34,379 bases of DNA from D2472 sp964275585 (GTDB lineage Bacteria > Pseudomonadota > Gammaproteobacteria > Magnimaribacterales > D2472), in the NCBI GenBank assembly GCA_964275585.1, contig CAXYCJ010000008.1:1-34379 (forward strand), given 5' to 3'. A program made the position numbers and the translations under genes. Shown here piece after piece: positions 16,068-23,686 of the stretch; within the stretch, counting starts at the first letter, position 1, and the number at the start of each line of letters is the position of its first letter. The notes below the pieces were generated by a model. The model saw nothing but the letters and a program-made list of their open reading frames with translations. It made no database searches and had not been told where the DNA came from.

Positions 16068-16835
16068 TCATAGATTGAGACTTACCCCACCATCAACCGT
16101 TATTAACTGCCCTGTAACTAACTCGCTTTTATCAACAAGGTTAAAAATAACCTCGGCGATCGATTCAGGTGAACATGTTTTTTTTAAAGGAGCGGTACTT
16201 TCAATATGATGTTTTGTTGCTTCATATACTTCTTCACCCATTCCTTTCTTGAGCCATTCACCCTCTATAAAACCTGGGCAAACTGCATTAACTCTTATTG
16301 GACCAAGATTTCTAGCCATAGATAAAGTCATGGTATTGAGTGCGCCCTTCGATGATGCGTACGCCAAAGAGCTTCCAATGCCTTTAATACCTGCTATGGA
16401 GGAGATATTAACAATGCTTGGATTAGTGCTTTTCAGTAATAACTGTTTCGCAGCTTTTACCATTTGAAATGGACCTATAACATTTACAGAGTAGACATGA
16501 TGAAAATCTGCAGCATCTAGACCGGAGAAATCAGAATGATCCCAAACAAATTTGGTCGTTCCAGCATTATTAATTAAAGCATCAAGTCTTCCCCACTTCT
16601 CAAATGCAGCTTGAACTGCAAGAGTGCAGTCAGAATCGCTCGCGACATCTAATTTTAAAGCCAACACCTCAGAAATATTATTTGAGCAAGCGTCTGCAAT
16701 AGCATTTGCATCATCTATTGATGAAGAACACGTAATAACTACATTCCAACCATTAGAAGATAGAAGTTTTGCAGTAGCAGCTCCCACACCCCTGCTTCCA
16801 CCAGTAATTATTGCTACCGCATTCTTAGATATCAT
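16068..16835 (-). CDS. Short-chain dehydrogenase/reductase (SDR), FabG-like
   Basis: This is a classical SDR oxidoreductase of 255 residues using NAD(P). The cofactor motif TGGSRGVG is near the N-terminus, NNAG is in the middle, and the catalytic Ser and Tyr-x-x-x-Lys are in NISSIAGIKGIGSSLAYASSKG. VNAVCPGFIE and a C-terminal ITVDGG follow, as in FabG-type enzymes. The substrate cannot be read from the sequence. A strong AGGAG site lies 6-7 bases before the ATG. The gene stands alone, divergent from ubiG and upstream of the pnt operon. It is not next to any fatty acid synthesis genes, so fabG itself is unlikely. Confidence 0.9.
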   Translation of the reverse strand: MISKNAVAIITGGSRGVGAATAKLLSSNGWNVVITCSSSIDDANAIADACSNNISEVLALKLDVASDSDCTLAVQAAFEKWGRLDALINNAGTTKFVWDHSDFSGLDAADFHHVYSVNVIGPFQMVKAAKQLLLKSTNPSIVNISSIAGIKGIGSSLAYASSKGALNTMTLSMARNLGPIRVNAVCPGFIEGEWLKKGMGEEVYEATKHHIESTAPLKKTCSPESIAEVIFNLVDKSELVTGQLITVDGGVSLNL

Positions 16836-16919
16836 TTAGGACTCCTGATTTTAAAAAAGAAATATTTCCTATTTTTACATGCAATGATGTAATCTTCCAC
16901 TTTGGAAAAAAAATAGATT

Positions 16920-17621
16920 ATGAAAGAAAACATAGATCAAAATGAGGTAAATAAATTTGCTGCCATTGCAGATAAGTGGTGGGACCCGACTGGAGATTTC
17001 AAGCCTCTTCATGTCATCAACCCCTTGAGGGCAAATTATATTGATGAAAAAATTTCATTAAATGGCCTCAAAGTTTTAGATGTTGGCTGCGGGGGTGGGC
17101 TGCTAGCCGAAGCTTTGCATTCAAGAGGTGCAGTTGTTACTGCAATTGATGTAACAGAAGCTAATATTGAAGTGGCAAAGTTGCACGCAAAGCAAGAAGA
17201 AAAAAATATTTCTTATCGAGTAACTACTGCAGAGAATCTTGCTAGCGAGCAGCCAGAATTTTTTGATGTTGTTGCATGCCTGGAAGTAATTGAGCATGTT
17301 CCTGATCCTAGCCAATTAATTGCAGCATGCTCTCTATTATTAAAGCCATCTGGCCAAATGTTTTTATCAACACTAAATAGGAATCCAAGGTCCTTTGTAA
17401 CTGCTATTTTAGGAGCAGAATATATTTTTAATATCTTGCCAAAGGGAACTCATGAATGGAATAAATTTATTAAACCTTCTGAGCTAGAAAAATACATGCG
17501 CCAAGCAGGTGTTAAATTAAAAGAAAGTAAAGGCATGTTTTATAATCCTATTTTTCATTCAGCTAATTTAAATAATGACTTAGGTGTAAATTACATGATG
17601 TATGGGTTAAAAAATGCCTAA
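16920..17621 (+). CDS. ubiG: Ubiquinone biosynthesis O-methyltransferase UbiG
   Basis: UbiG carries out both O-methylations of the ubiquinone ring using S-adenosylmethionine. The 233-residue protein has the UbiG N-terminus (FAAIADKWWDPTGDFKPLH, INPLRANYI), motif I VLDVGCGGGLLAEAL, the acidic VTAIDVTEANIEVA loop, DVVACLEVIEHVPDP, and NPRSFVTAILGAEYI. The length is as expected. It begins a plus-strand trio with a HAD phosphatase (8-base overlap) and yciK, an order seen in Pseudomonas. The 84-base gap to the divergent dehydrogenase gene must hold its promoter, but I see no strong match. Confidence 0.97.
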   Translation: MKENIDQNEVNKFAAIADKWWDPTGDFKPLHVINPLRANYIDEKISLNGLKVLDVGCGGGLLAEALHSRGAVVTAIDVTEANIEVAKLHAKQEEKNISYRVTTAENLASEQPEFFDVVACLEVIEHVPDPSQLIAACSLLLKPSGQMFLSTLNRNPRSFVTAILGAEYIFNILPKGTHEWNKFIKPSELEKYMRQAGVKLKESKGMFYNPIFHSANLNNDLGVNYMMYGLKNA

Positions 17622-18264
17622 AGGTATCCTATTTGATTTAGATGGAACGTTGTTAGATTCAGCTCCAGATTTTATTGTGAGTCTTAATAGTTTATTAGAA
17701 AAATATAGCAAACCAAAGATTAATCCAGAGATCATTAGGAGTCATGTTTCTGATGGAAGCTGGAAATTAGTGAGCTTAGGTTTTGGCATTGATGAATCTC
17801 ATGCAGACTGTGCAAAATTAAGAGAGGAGTTTTTAGCTGAGTATGAAAAAAATTTGTTAGTTTTTGGAGGTGCTTTTTCTGGAATATCTAAGGTACTTGA
17901 TTCTCTCCTTGAATTAAATATTCCGTATGGGGTTGTCACTAATAAGCCACTAAGGTTTGCGGAACCAATTATAAAAAATGAACCTGCATTTAAAAATTGT
18001 TCGACTTTAATATGTCCAGATCATTTGAATGCAATCAAGCCAAATCCAGAAGGAATTTTAAAGGGATGCAAGGATCTGGGTGTTCATCCTGCCGATTGCG
18101 TGTATATAGGTGATCACATTAAAGATCTTGAAGCTGGGATTAACGCTGGAACTCAAGTCATCGCTTGTTATTTTGGTTACTCTTTGAAGCCACTTGATCA
18201 TGATGAGTTGATTTTGGGAGCAAAGCATCCCAGCGATTTAACCTCATTAATTCAAGCTTTGTAA
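17614..18264 (+). CDS. mupP: HAD phosphatase of the Gph/MupP family
   Basis: This 216-residue haloacid dehalogenase-type phosphatase has motif I FDLDGTLLDS, with both aspartates. Motif II is in GVVTNKPLRFAEPI, motif III lysine is in KPNPEG, and motif IV is YIGDHIKDLEAG. Databases often call such proteins phosphoglycolate phosphatase (Gph). The TNKPLRFAEPI and CPDH segments, and the ubiG-phosphatase-yciK order, match from memory the Pseudomonas MupP enzyme, which removes phosphate from N-acetylmuramate 6-phosphate in cell-wall recycling. No other recycling gene (amgK, murU, anmK) is in the window, so MupP rather than Gph is a leaning, not a proof. Confidence 0.8.
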   Translation: MPKGILFDLDGTLLDSAPDFIVSLNSLLEKYSKPKINPEIIRSHVSDGSWKLVSLGFGIDESHADCAKLREEFLAEYEKNLLVFGGAFSGISKVLDSLLELNIPYGVVTNKPLRFAEPIIKNEPAFKNCSTLICPDHLNAIKPNPEGILKGCKDLGVHPADCVYIGDHIKDLEAGINAGTQVIACYFGYSLKPLDHDELILGAKHPSDLTSLIQAL

Positions 18265-18265
18265 A

Positions 18266-19012
18266 ATGAGCATTTTAAATAAAAATATATTAATAACAGG
18301 ATCCTCGGATGGCATAGGCAAGGCATTGGCGATTAAATTCTCAAAACTAGGAGCCAATATTATTTTACTAGGAAGAAATTCCGATAAACTTGATCAAGTT
18401 TATGATCAGCTGGATGATTCCCATCCCTCTCAAAAACATCTCATCCTTCAGGCAAACTTGGCATTATTAAATAATGAGACTGCTCAAGAAATATTAGTTG
18501 CCATCGGTCAAGAGTTTAATATTCTTGATGGTATTATTCATAATGCGGCAATTCTAGGCACTATGACTTCCCTAGAAGACTATGACCTATCAACTTGGGA
18601 TGAGGTTATGAATGTTAATTTACGTGCGCCATTTCTGCTCTCCAAATTCCTGAAGATTATGCTTGAAGATGCAAGCTTACCAAGGTTAATTTTTACATCT
18701 TCTGGTGTAGCAAGTAAAGGAAAAGCCTACTGGGGAGCTTATTCAGTCTCAAAGTTTGGTGTTAAGGGTTTAGCAGAAATTTTGGCAGATGAGCTTGAAG
18801 CAACTTCTTCTATCAAAGTTTTTAATTTTGATCCTGGGGCTACTAGAACTAATATGAGAGCCTCAGCGCACCCAGCAGAAAATCCTAATACTATTAAGTC
18901 TGCAGATGGATTGCTTGATTGCTATTTATGGTTTTTTAAAGAGGAAAGCTCTAGCGCAACAAAAAATTATTTTGAATTTTTAGAGCTATCTAAGATAGTG
19001 AATTCCACATAA
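18266..19012 (+). CDS. yciK: YciK-family SDR oxidoreductase
   Basis: This 248-residue short-chain dehydrogenase has the cofactor motif TGSSDGIGKALAIKF, a HNAA variant of NNAG, and the catalytic Ser in FTSSGVASKGKAYWGAY, with Tyr-x-x-x-Lys as YSVSKF. The C-terminal DPGATRTNMRASAHPAENPN is the hallmark of the YciK group. The physiological substrate of YciK is unknown. It starts 1 base after the phosphatase stop. Its last 23 bases overlap the end of the convergent alkA-like gene. Confidence 0.92.
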   Translation: MSILNKNILITGSSDGIGKALAIKFSKLGANIILLGRNSDKLDQVYDQLDDSHPSQKHLILQANLALLNNETAQEILVAIGQEFNILDGIIHNAAILGTMTSLEDYDLSTWDEVMNVNLRAPFLLSKFLKIMLEDASLPRLIFTSSGVASKGKAYWGAYSVSKFGVKGLAEILADELEATSSIKVFNFDPGATRTNMRASAHPAENPNTIKSADGLLDCYLWFFKEESSSATKNYFEFLELSKIVNST

Positions 19013-19574
19013 TTAAACTCATATAAGTTCTCCAAGGACTAAATTGTTGATAAAAGTCTTCGTTCATTGTATGAGTTGAAAATAGATTTTGGTGAGCATG
19101 CTTAATACCTAGATCATCAATAGGCAAAATATCAGGGTCTCCTAAAAAAAACATTCTTGCCATTTGAACAGACCATGGACCGATGCCTTTATTTGCCAAT
19201 AAAAGATTCTCAAAGTTTTCTGAAGACATATCAATTAATTGTTTCTTATTGACAGAACTTAGCTCCTTGTTGCTAAGTAAACCCAGGACATACTCTGTCT
19301 TGCGACTAGAAAGACCAGCACTGCGAAGATTCTCCTTGAAGTTTTTTGCTTTGGGTGAGTCACTCAGAAGAGGTAATACTCTTAACCAGATGGTTCGAGC
19401 TGCTTTGGTTGAAAGTTGTTGACTTACAACAACTGAAATTAAATAAGGCACGAAGTCAAGGGTAGAAATATTAATCTCTATGGGTGAAGAATTTAGAAGA
19501 TGCTGAGATAATTTCTTAAATTTTTTATTTTTTGAAATTTCTATTAAGCTTTTAAAAGCTTCTTTACTTTCCAT
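18990..19574 (-). CDS. alkA: DNA-3-methyladenine glycosylase II family protein (AlkA-like)
   Basis: This 194-residue base-excision repair glycosylase belongs to the HhH-GPD superfamily. The helix-hairpin-helix is NKGIGPWSVQMARMFFLG (about 128-145), followed by the catalytic aspartate in LPIDDLGI (153/154). The SVVVSQQLSTKAARTIW segment (48-63) is typical of AlkA-type enzymes. It lacks the N-terminal domain of E. coli AlkA (282 residues) and resembles the shorter MAG/AlkA type. No iron-sulphur cysteine cluster is present, which argues against Nth or MutY. It overlaps rluB by 11 bases at its start and yciK by 23 bases at its end. Confidence 0.9.
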   Translation of the reverse strand: MESKEAFKSLIEISKNKKFKKLSQHLLNSSPIEINISTLDFVPYLISVVVSQQLSTKAARTIWLRVLPLLSDSPKAKNFKENLRSAGLSSRKTEYVLGLLSNKELSSVNKKQLIDMSSENFENLLLANKGIGPWSVQMARMFFLGDPDILPIDDLGIKHAHQNLFSTHTMNEDFYQQFSPWRTYMSLIMWNSLS

Positions 19575-20286
19575 ACTCTTGAAGCTCTAGAATTTGAGAT
19601 TCAGTTAAGTTCATGCAAGAGCCTTCTCTCAGCGTGGATGGCAAAAAAATTGGTCCTATTCGAACTCTTTTTAATCGACTCACTTCTAAGTCCTGAGATT
19701 CAAATAATTTTCTAACCTCTCTATTTTTTCCAGTAAGCATGCACACAGAAAACCATTGATTGGAGCTTTGTTTTTCTCCTGGAACAATGTCAGAAAATTT
19801 ATAAATTTCATTCTCAATATTTATTCCTGCAAGCATATTTTTTTTCTTTTGTTCATTAAAATAGCCTCTAGCCCTAACAAGGTACTCTCTATCAATTTCA
19901 AATGAGGGGTGCATTAATTCATGAGCTAAAACTCCATCGTTCGTAAAAAGCATTAAGCCTGAGGTATTGATATCCAGTCTGCCAACTGCAATCCAATCTG
20001 GCTCATTATGAGTTTTGGGCAAAAAATCAAAGACAAGCTTTATCTTTTTCTCATCTTTGCGAGAAGACAGAACTCCAGGTGGCTTGTTTAACATAATCAC
20101 TTTTAAATCTGCGATCTTTAAAATAACTTTTTTGCCTTCATGGATCACCTCATCGATCTCTGAAACTTTAGAGCCCAATTCAGCAATTTCTCCGTTTACG
20201 AGAATTTTTCTATCTTTGATGAGTTGCTCACATGAACGTCTTGAGCCTAAGCCAGCTTGAGCTAAGAATTTCTGTAATCGTAGCAT
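19564..20286 (-). CDS. rluB: 23S rRNA pseudouridine synthase, RsuA/RluB family
   Basis: RluB isomerises U2605 (E. coli numbering) of 23S rRNA. The 240-residue protein has an N-terminal S4 RNA-binding domain (1-60; RLQKFLAQAGLGSRRSCEQL) and the catalytic motif GRLDINTSGLMLFTNDG with Asp105. The KNREVRKLFES and VSRLKRVRIGPI segments are typical of the family. RluB, RluE, RluF and RsuA are hard to separate by eye. Its position immediately after scpB, which is conserved for rluB, supports this choice. The ATG directly abuts the scpB TAG. Confidence 0.92.
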   Translation of the reverse strand: MLRLQKFLAQAGLGSRRSCEQLIKDRKILVNGEIAELGSKVSEIDEVIHEGKKVILKIADLKVIMLNKPPGVLSSRKDEKKIKLVFDFLPKTHNEPDWIAVGRLDINTSGLMLFTNDGVLAHELMHPSFEIDREYLVRARGYFNEQKKKNMLAGINIENEIYKFSDIVPGEKQSSNQWFSVCMLTGKNREVRKLFESQDLEVSRLKRVRIGPIFLPSTLREGSCMNLTESQILELQEYGK

Positions 20287-20850
20287 CTAACCTACTTCTA
20301 ATTGATCCAAAGCCCCTTCAACTGGGAGAGCCTCTGGCAATGGAGGCAAGTCATTTAATGATTTTAAACTTAAATCATTTAAGAAAATGTTAGTTGTTTC
20401 ATATAGCGTTGGTCTGCCCGGAACATCTCGATAACCAGATGCTTTGATCCACTCTCTATCAAGAAGTGACCTAATAATTTGAGTGCTCACACTGACTCCA
20501 CGAATTTCTTCAATATCTCCCCGAGTAACAGGCTGCTTGAAGGCAATAATTGAAACAGTCTCCATCAATGCTTTTGAAAGTCTATTGGAATTATCATTCC
20601 AAAGAGGATAAAGAAAATCACCAAATTCATTTTTAATCTGCAAGCGGTAACCTGAGGCCACTTCTTTAATCTCAAGCGCGCTCATTACATAGCGATCTTC
20701 AAGCTCATTTAATGCAATCTTAATATTTGGTAAGTCTGCATCAATATTTTGAGAGCCAAGAAGGGTTCTGATCTCAGATAATCTAATAGGTCTGCCTGCT
20801 CCAAAGAGTATAGATTCAACAATATTAGTTAAGTTTTGCTCAATACTCAT
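20287..20850 (-). CDS. scpB: Segregation and condensation protein B
   Basis: ScpB is a winged-helix dimer that works with ScpA and an SMC ATPase in chromosome compaction and segregation. The 187 residues include VESILFGAGRPIRLSEIRTL at the start and the hallmark ALMETVSIIAFKQPVTRGDI followed by EEIRGVSVSTQIIRSLLDR and GRPTLYETTNIFL. The length fits. It abuts scpA and rluB with no gap: each stop TAG is followed at once by the next ATG. Confidence 0.97.
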   Translation of the reverse strand: MSIEQNLTNIVESILFGAGRPIRLSEIRTLLGSQNIDADLPNIKIALNELEDRYVMSALEIKEVASGYRLQIKNEFGDFLYPLWNDNSNRLSKALMETVSIIAFKQPVTRGDIEEIRGVSVSTQIIRSLLDREWIKASGYRDVPGRPTLYETTNIFLNDLSLKSLNDLPPLPEALPVEGALDQLEVG

Positions 20851-21645
20851 CTAGTGAAATCCTCGGGTTGTTGATTTAAGGTACAGTTGGCTGGAATCTT
20901 TATTTTGAATCAATTCAACGTAGCCATCCTTTGCTAGATCTAAGGAAGCCAGAAAAGATACCACTACACCCTGCTTGCCCTCTTTTTTTTGATAGGTTTG
21001 AAAAAACTGAATGACATTACTTGTATTTAGGATTGATAAAATCAAGGCAATTCTGTCTTGGGTTGATAACTCTTCAAAATATATTTCATGATGTGCGGAA
21101 AACTTAGGGCGAGTGGATGTCTCTTGAAAAATAGCTGCCAGCTCTTTTGCCGAGATCTCTACTTGCGGCTGCTGTTCTTTAAACACTGGTAAGGCAGCTG
21201 AAGCAAGAAAAAAATCTCTATCAACTCTGGGGAGGTTAGCAATGGACTCTGCAGCACTTTTATACCTTTGATACTCCTGAAGTCTTCTGATGAGTTCCGA
21301 GCGAGGGTCCTGCTCTTCTTCCTCTTCTTCTGATTGAGGAATTAGCATCCTAGATTTAATCTGAGCAAGCGTCGCAGCCATAACTAAATAATCAGCTGCT
21401 AATTCAATTTTTAGTGCATCCATTAATTCAATGTATTGAATGTATTGACCAGTTATCTCAGAAACATCTAACTCAAGAATATCAATATCTTTCCTCTGAA
21501 TTAGATAGAGGAGAACATCCATGGGTCCAGAAAAATCTTCTAGAAATATCTCTAGGGCTTCGGGCGGGATAAATAAATCGTCGGGTAGCTGTGTTAAGGC
21601 TTCACCTTTAAAAAGAGGAAATTCTAGTTGTGCTTGAGCCTTCAT
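20851..21645 (-). CDS. scpA: Segregation and condensation protein A
   Basis: ScpA is the kleisin that bridges SMC heads. The 264 residues include the family core FSGPMDVLLYLIQRKDIDI, EITGQYIQYIELM and LAADYLVMAATLAQIKSRML, and then an acidic run (SEEEEEEQDP). The C-terminal winged-helix region includes QGVVVSFLASLDLAKDG. It is the first gene of scpA-scpB-rluB-alkA and is divergent from aroG. Presence of ScpAB implies an SMC elsewhere in the genome instead of MukBEF. Confidence 0.97.
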   Translation of the reverse strand: MKAQAQLEFPLFKGEALTQLPDDLFIPPEALEIFLEDFSGPMDVLLYLIQRKDIDILELDVSEITGQYIQYIELMDALKIELAADYLVMAATLAQIKSRMLIPQSEEEEEEQDPRSELIRRLQEYQRYKSAAESIANLPRVDRDFFLASAALPVFKEQQPQVEISAKELAAIFQETSTRPKFSAHHEIYFEELSTQDRIALILSILNTSNVIQFFQTYQKKEGKQGVVVSFLASLDLAKDGYVELIQNKDSSQLYLKSTTRGFH

Positions 21646-21658
21646 AAGTTCAATTTAT

Positions 21659-21702
21659 ACAAGATGGTGTAAGTATAAGCTCTTTTTAACACAACATCTT
21701 GT
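21659..21702. promoter_or_regulatory. Inverted repeat in the scpA-aroG divergent region
   Basis: ACAAGATGGTGT (21659-21670) and ACAACATCTTGT (21691-21702) form 12-base arms with one mismatch, separated by 20 bases. The right arm is itself part of a short palindrome, CACAACATCTTGTG. On the minus strand a TATACT box (21677-21672) sits in the loop and could be the scpA -10 element. The repeat may be an operator or an mRNA hairpin in the scpA leader. No convincing promoter for aroG was found in the rest of this 175-base gap. Confidence 0.3.
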
Positions 21703-21820
21703 GATTTGGCGTAAAAATGTTGATTTAAAGCGTTTCTGTTAAATAAAAAAATATTAAATATGGGGTATTTAAGTTATATCTTTTTGATTTGGTTGAATTA
21801 AGATAAGAAATTATAAGATT

Positions 21821-22867
21821 ATGGATTACCGCACAGACAATACGAGAATTATAGAGAGACTAGATATAGTCCCTCCTAATAGTTTATTGAAAAAATTACC
21901 CATCACTGAAGAAGTCTCTAGTCTAGTCTATGGTACAAGAAATGAAATAAGCTCAATATTACATGGTAGAGATGATAGATTATTGGTAATTTGTGGTCCC
22001 TGCTCAATTCATGATCCAGTGTCTGCCATTGAGTATGCTTCAAAATTAAAAGAACAATACGATGCCTTAAGTAAAAATTTATTAATTGTAATGAGGGTGT
22101 ATTTTGAAAAACCTCGAACAACTGTTGGCTGGAAAGGTTTAATCAATGACCCTAATCTCAATGAGACATATGATATTAATAAGGGTATTCATTTGGCTAG
22201 GTCGCTCTTGCTGGAGTTTGGAAATATGGGGCTGCCTTGCGGAACTGAATTTCTTGATCTCATCACCCCTCAATATGTTGCTGATTTAATCTCGTGGGGC
22301 GCTATTGGTGCAAGAACTGCAGAAAGCCAAACTCATAGAGAGTTAGCCTCAGGGATGTCATGCCCTATTGGAATTAAAAATGGAACCAATGGTGCCTTAA
22401 AGCCAGCAATTGATGGAATTCAAGCAGCAAACCATTCTCATGTATTTCTTTCTACAACAAAAGAAGGCAATGTCTCGGTGTTTAAAACTTCTGGTAACTC
22501 TGATTCGCATATTATTTTACGCGGTGGCAAGGAGCCTAATTTTGAAGAAGCTGAAATACAAAAAACCTTAACCGCTCTAACTGAGGCTGATGTTAATGAA
22601 TCAATTATGGTGGATGCAAGTCATGGAAATAGTCAAAAACAATTTAAAAAACAAAAAGAAGTTGTAGAAAGTTTGGTAAAGCAAATTTCTCAAGGAAATC
22701 ACTCGTTAAGAGGTCTGATGCTCGAAAGCCATTTAGTAGAAGGCAATCAGAAAATCTCAGATAATTTAACTTATGGGCAGAGCGTCACTGATGCTTGTAT
22801 GAATTGGACTGATACTCTGGAATGCCTTCAACTCATGAGTGATGCCGTTCAACAGAGGCGAGGATAA
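21821..22867 (+). CDS. aroG: 3-deoxy-7-phosphoheptulonate (DAHP) synthase, type I
   Basis: DAHP synthase condenses phosphoenolpyruvate and erythrose 4-phosphate, the first step to chorismate. The 348 residues align closely with E. coli AroG: CGPCSIHDP with the metal-binding cysteine, MRVYFEKPRTTVGWKGLIND, SWGAIGARTAESQTHRELAS, IILRGGKEPN, DASHGNSQKQFKKQ and ESHLVEGNQ. The short N-terminus resembles AroG more than AroF. Feedback specificity cannot be read with confidence. It is divergent from scpA and immediately followed (0 bases) by the DnaT-like gene. Confidence 0.97.
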   Translation: MDYRTDNTRIIERLDIVPPNSLLKKLPITEEVSSLVYGTRNEISSILHGRDDRLLVICGPCSIHDPVSAIEYASKLKEQYDALSKNLLIVMRVYFEKPRTTVGWKGLINDPNLNETYDINKGIHLARSLLLEFGNMGLPCGTEFLDLITPQYVADLISWGAIGARTAESQTHRELASGMSCPIGIKNGTNGALKPAIDGIQAANHSHVFLSTTKEGNVSVFKTSGNSDSHIILRGGKEPNFEEAEIQKTLTALTEADVNESIMVDASHGNSQKQFKKQKEVVESLVKQISQGNHSLRGLMLESHLVEGNQKISDNLTYGQSVTDACMNWTDTLECLQLMSDAVQQRRG

Positions 22868-23686
22868 TTGATTAAAGATCTATTTACATTTTCTACTCAA
22901 GAAGCAGAAACTCTTGGCTTAGAATGCGCTATTGTTTTGTCTGCAGCAAAAAAAATAGCAATTGCTCCCGCTTCTGCAACAAAAATTGCAGATGAGTTGG
23001 AAAGTACTCTCAGATTTTTAAACCCTGAGCAGATTCTTTTTAATGTTAATCGGCTGATTGATTTGAAGTTAATTACTCTGACTCAGGAAAAATCTAATGA
23101 GAATTCAGCTCAAAAACACAATATTTATAGATTAAAATTGCCTGGCATAAATACTCAGTCTGGGAAACGAAAACTAGATAGCGCATGGAAGCCTTCTGTT
23201 CAGGCCTTTGAAGTATTAAACATGGGTGGTGTAAACAAAAAATTTATTGATAGTAAAATTGATGAATTCAAAATGTATTGGTTGGAGAAAAATCAATTGA
23301 GAGATAACTGGAATGTGTTATTTGTTGATTTTATTAGGCGAGAATGGGTAAAAGAAAATTCAGATAATAAAGGATTGCCAGTTTGTATAAATAGTCAGTG
23401 GATTCCTTCCTCCGATGCGTTTGATATCTTAGAATTAGCGAATGTCTCAAAGAAGGATGCATTAAAGCACTTGAAGGAGTTTATACTCTATTGGAAAGAG
23501 AATGGAACAGCATTGCGATCCTGGAATTCTAAATTTGTTGACTTTGTTAAACGCAAAGAGTTTATTGGATCATACGAAGAAAAAAATGATAAAAAAACTA
23601 ACAGACATAATGAACCAGGAGAATTTACAAAAAAATTCGATGAAAGGACCAAAGATGGATCGTGGGCTGAAAACCTCGAACTCTAA
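22868..23686 (+). CDS. DnaT-like primosomal/replication protein with two DnaT-type domains
   Basis: I recognise this 272-residue protein by pattern, not by a confident database name. Residues 1-90 look like a winged-helix region (LGLECAIVL, then NVNRLIDLKLITL). Two copies of a segment resembling the ssDNA-binding domain of DnaT follow: AWKPSVQAFEVLNMGGV ... FKMYW ... NWNVLFVDFIRRE (104-163) and QWIPSSDAFDILELANV ... FILYW ... SWNSKFVDFVKRK (176-235). The shared pattern is W-x-P, F-x-x-L, F-x-x-Y-W, W-x-x-x-F. The tail is charged and ends SWAENLEL. The start is TTG directly after the aroG stop, with GAGG upstream. The following gene resembles a lambda P helicase loader, supporting a role in replication initiation or restart. 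Phage lambda O is another possible relative. Confidence 0.7.
   Translation: MIKDLFTFSTQEAETLGLECAIVLSAAKKIAIAPASATKIADELESTLRFLNPEQILFNVNRLIDLKLITLTQEKSNENSAQKHNIYRLKLPGINTQSGKRKLDSAWKPSVQAFEVLNMGGVNKKFIDSKIDEFKMYWLEKNQLRDNWNVLFVDFIRREWVKENSDNKGLPVCINSQWIPSSDAFDILELANVSKKDALKHLKEFILYWKENGTALRSWNSKFVDFVKRKEFIGSYEEKNDKKTNRHNEPGEFTKKFDERTKDGSWAENLEL

Noticed and set aside
23502..23654. Longer in-frame extension of the lambda P-like gene back to 23502
   Set aside because: It would overlap the DnaT-like gene by 185 bases, has no ribosome binding site, and shows no family similarity. The ATG at 23655 has a good AAAGGA.
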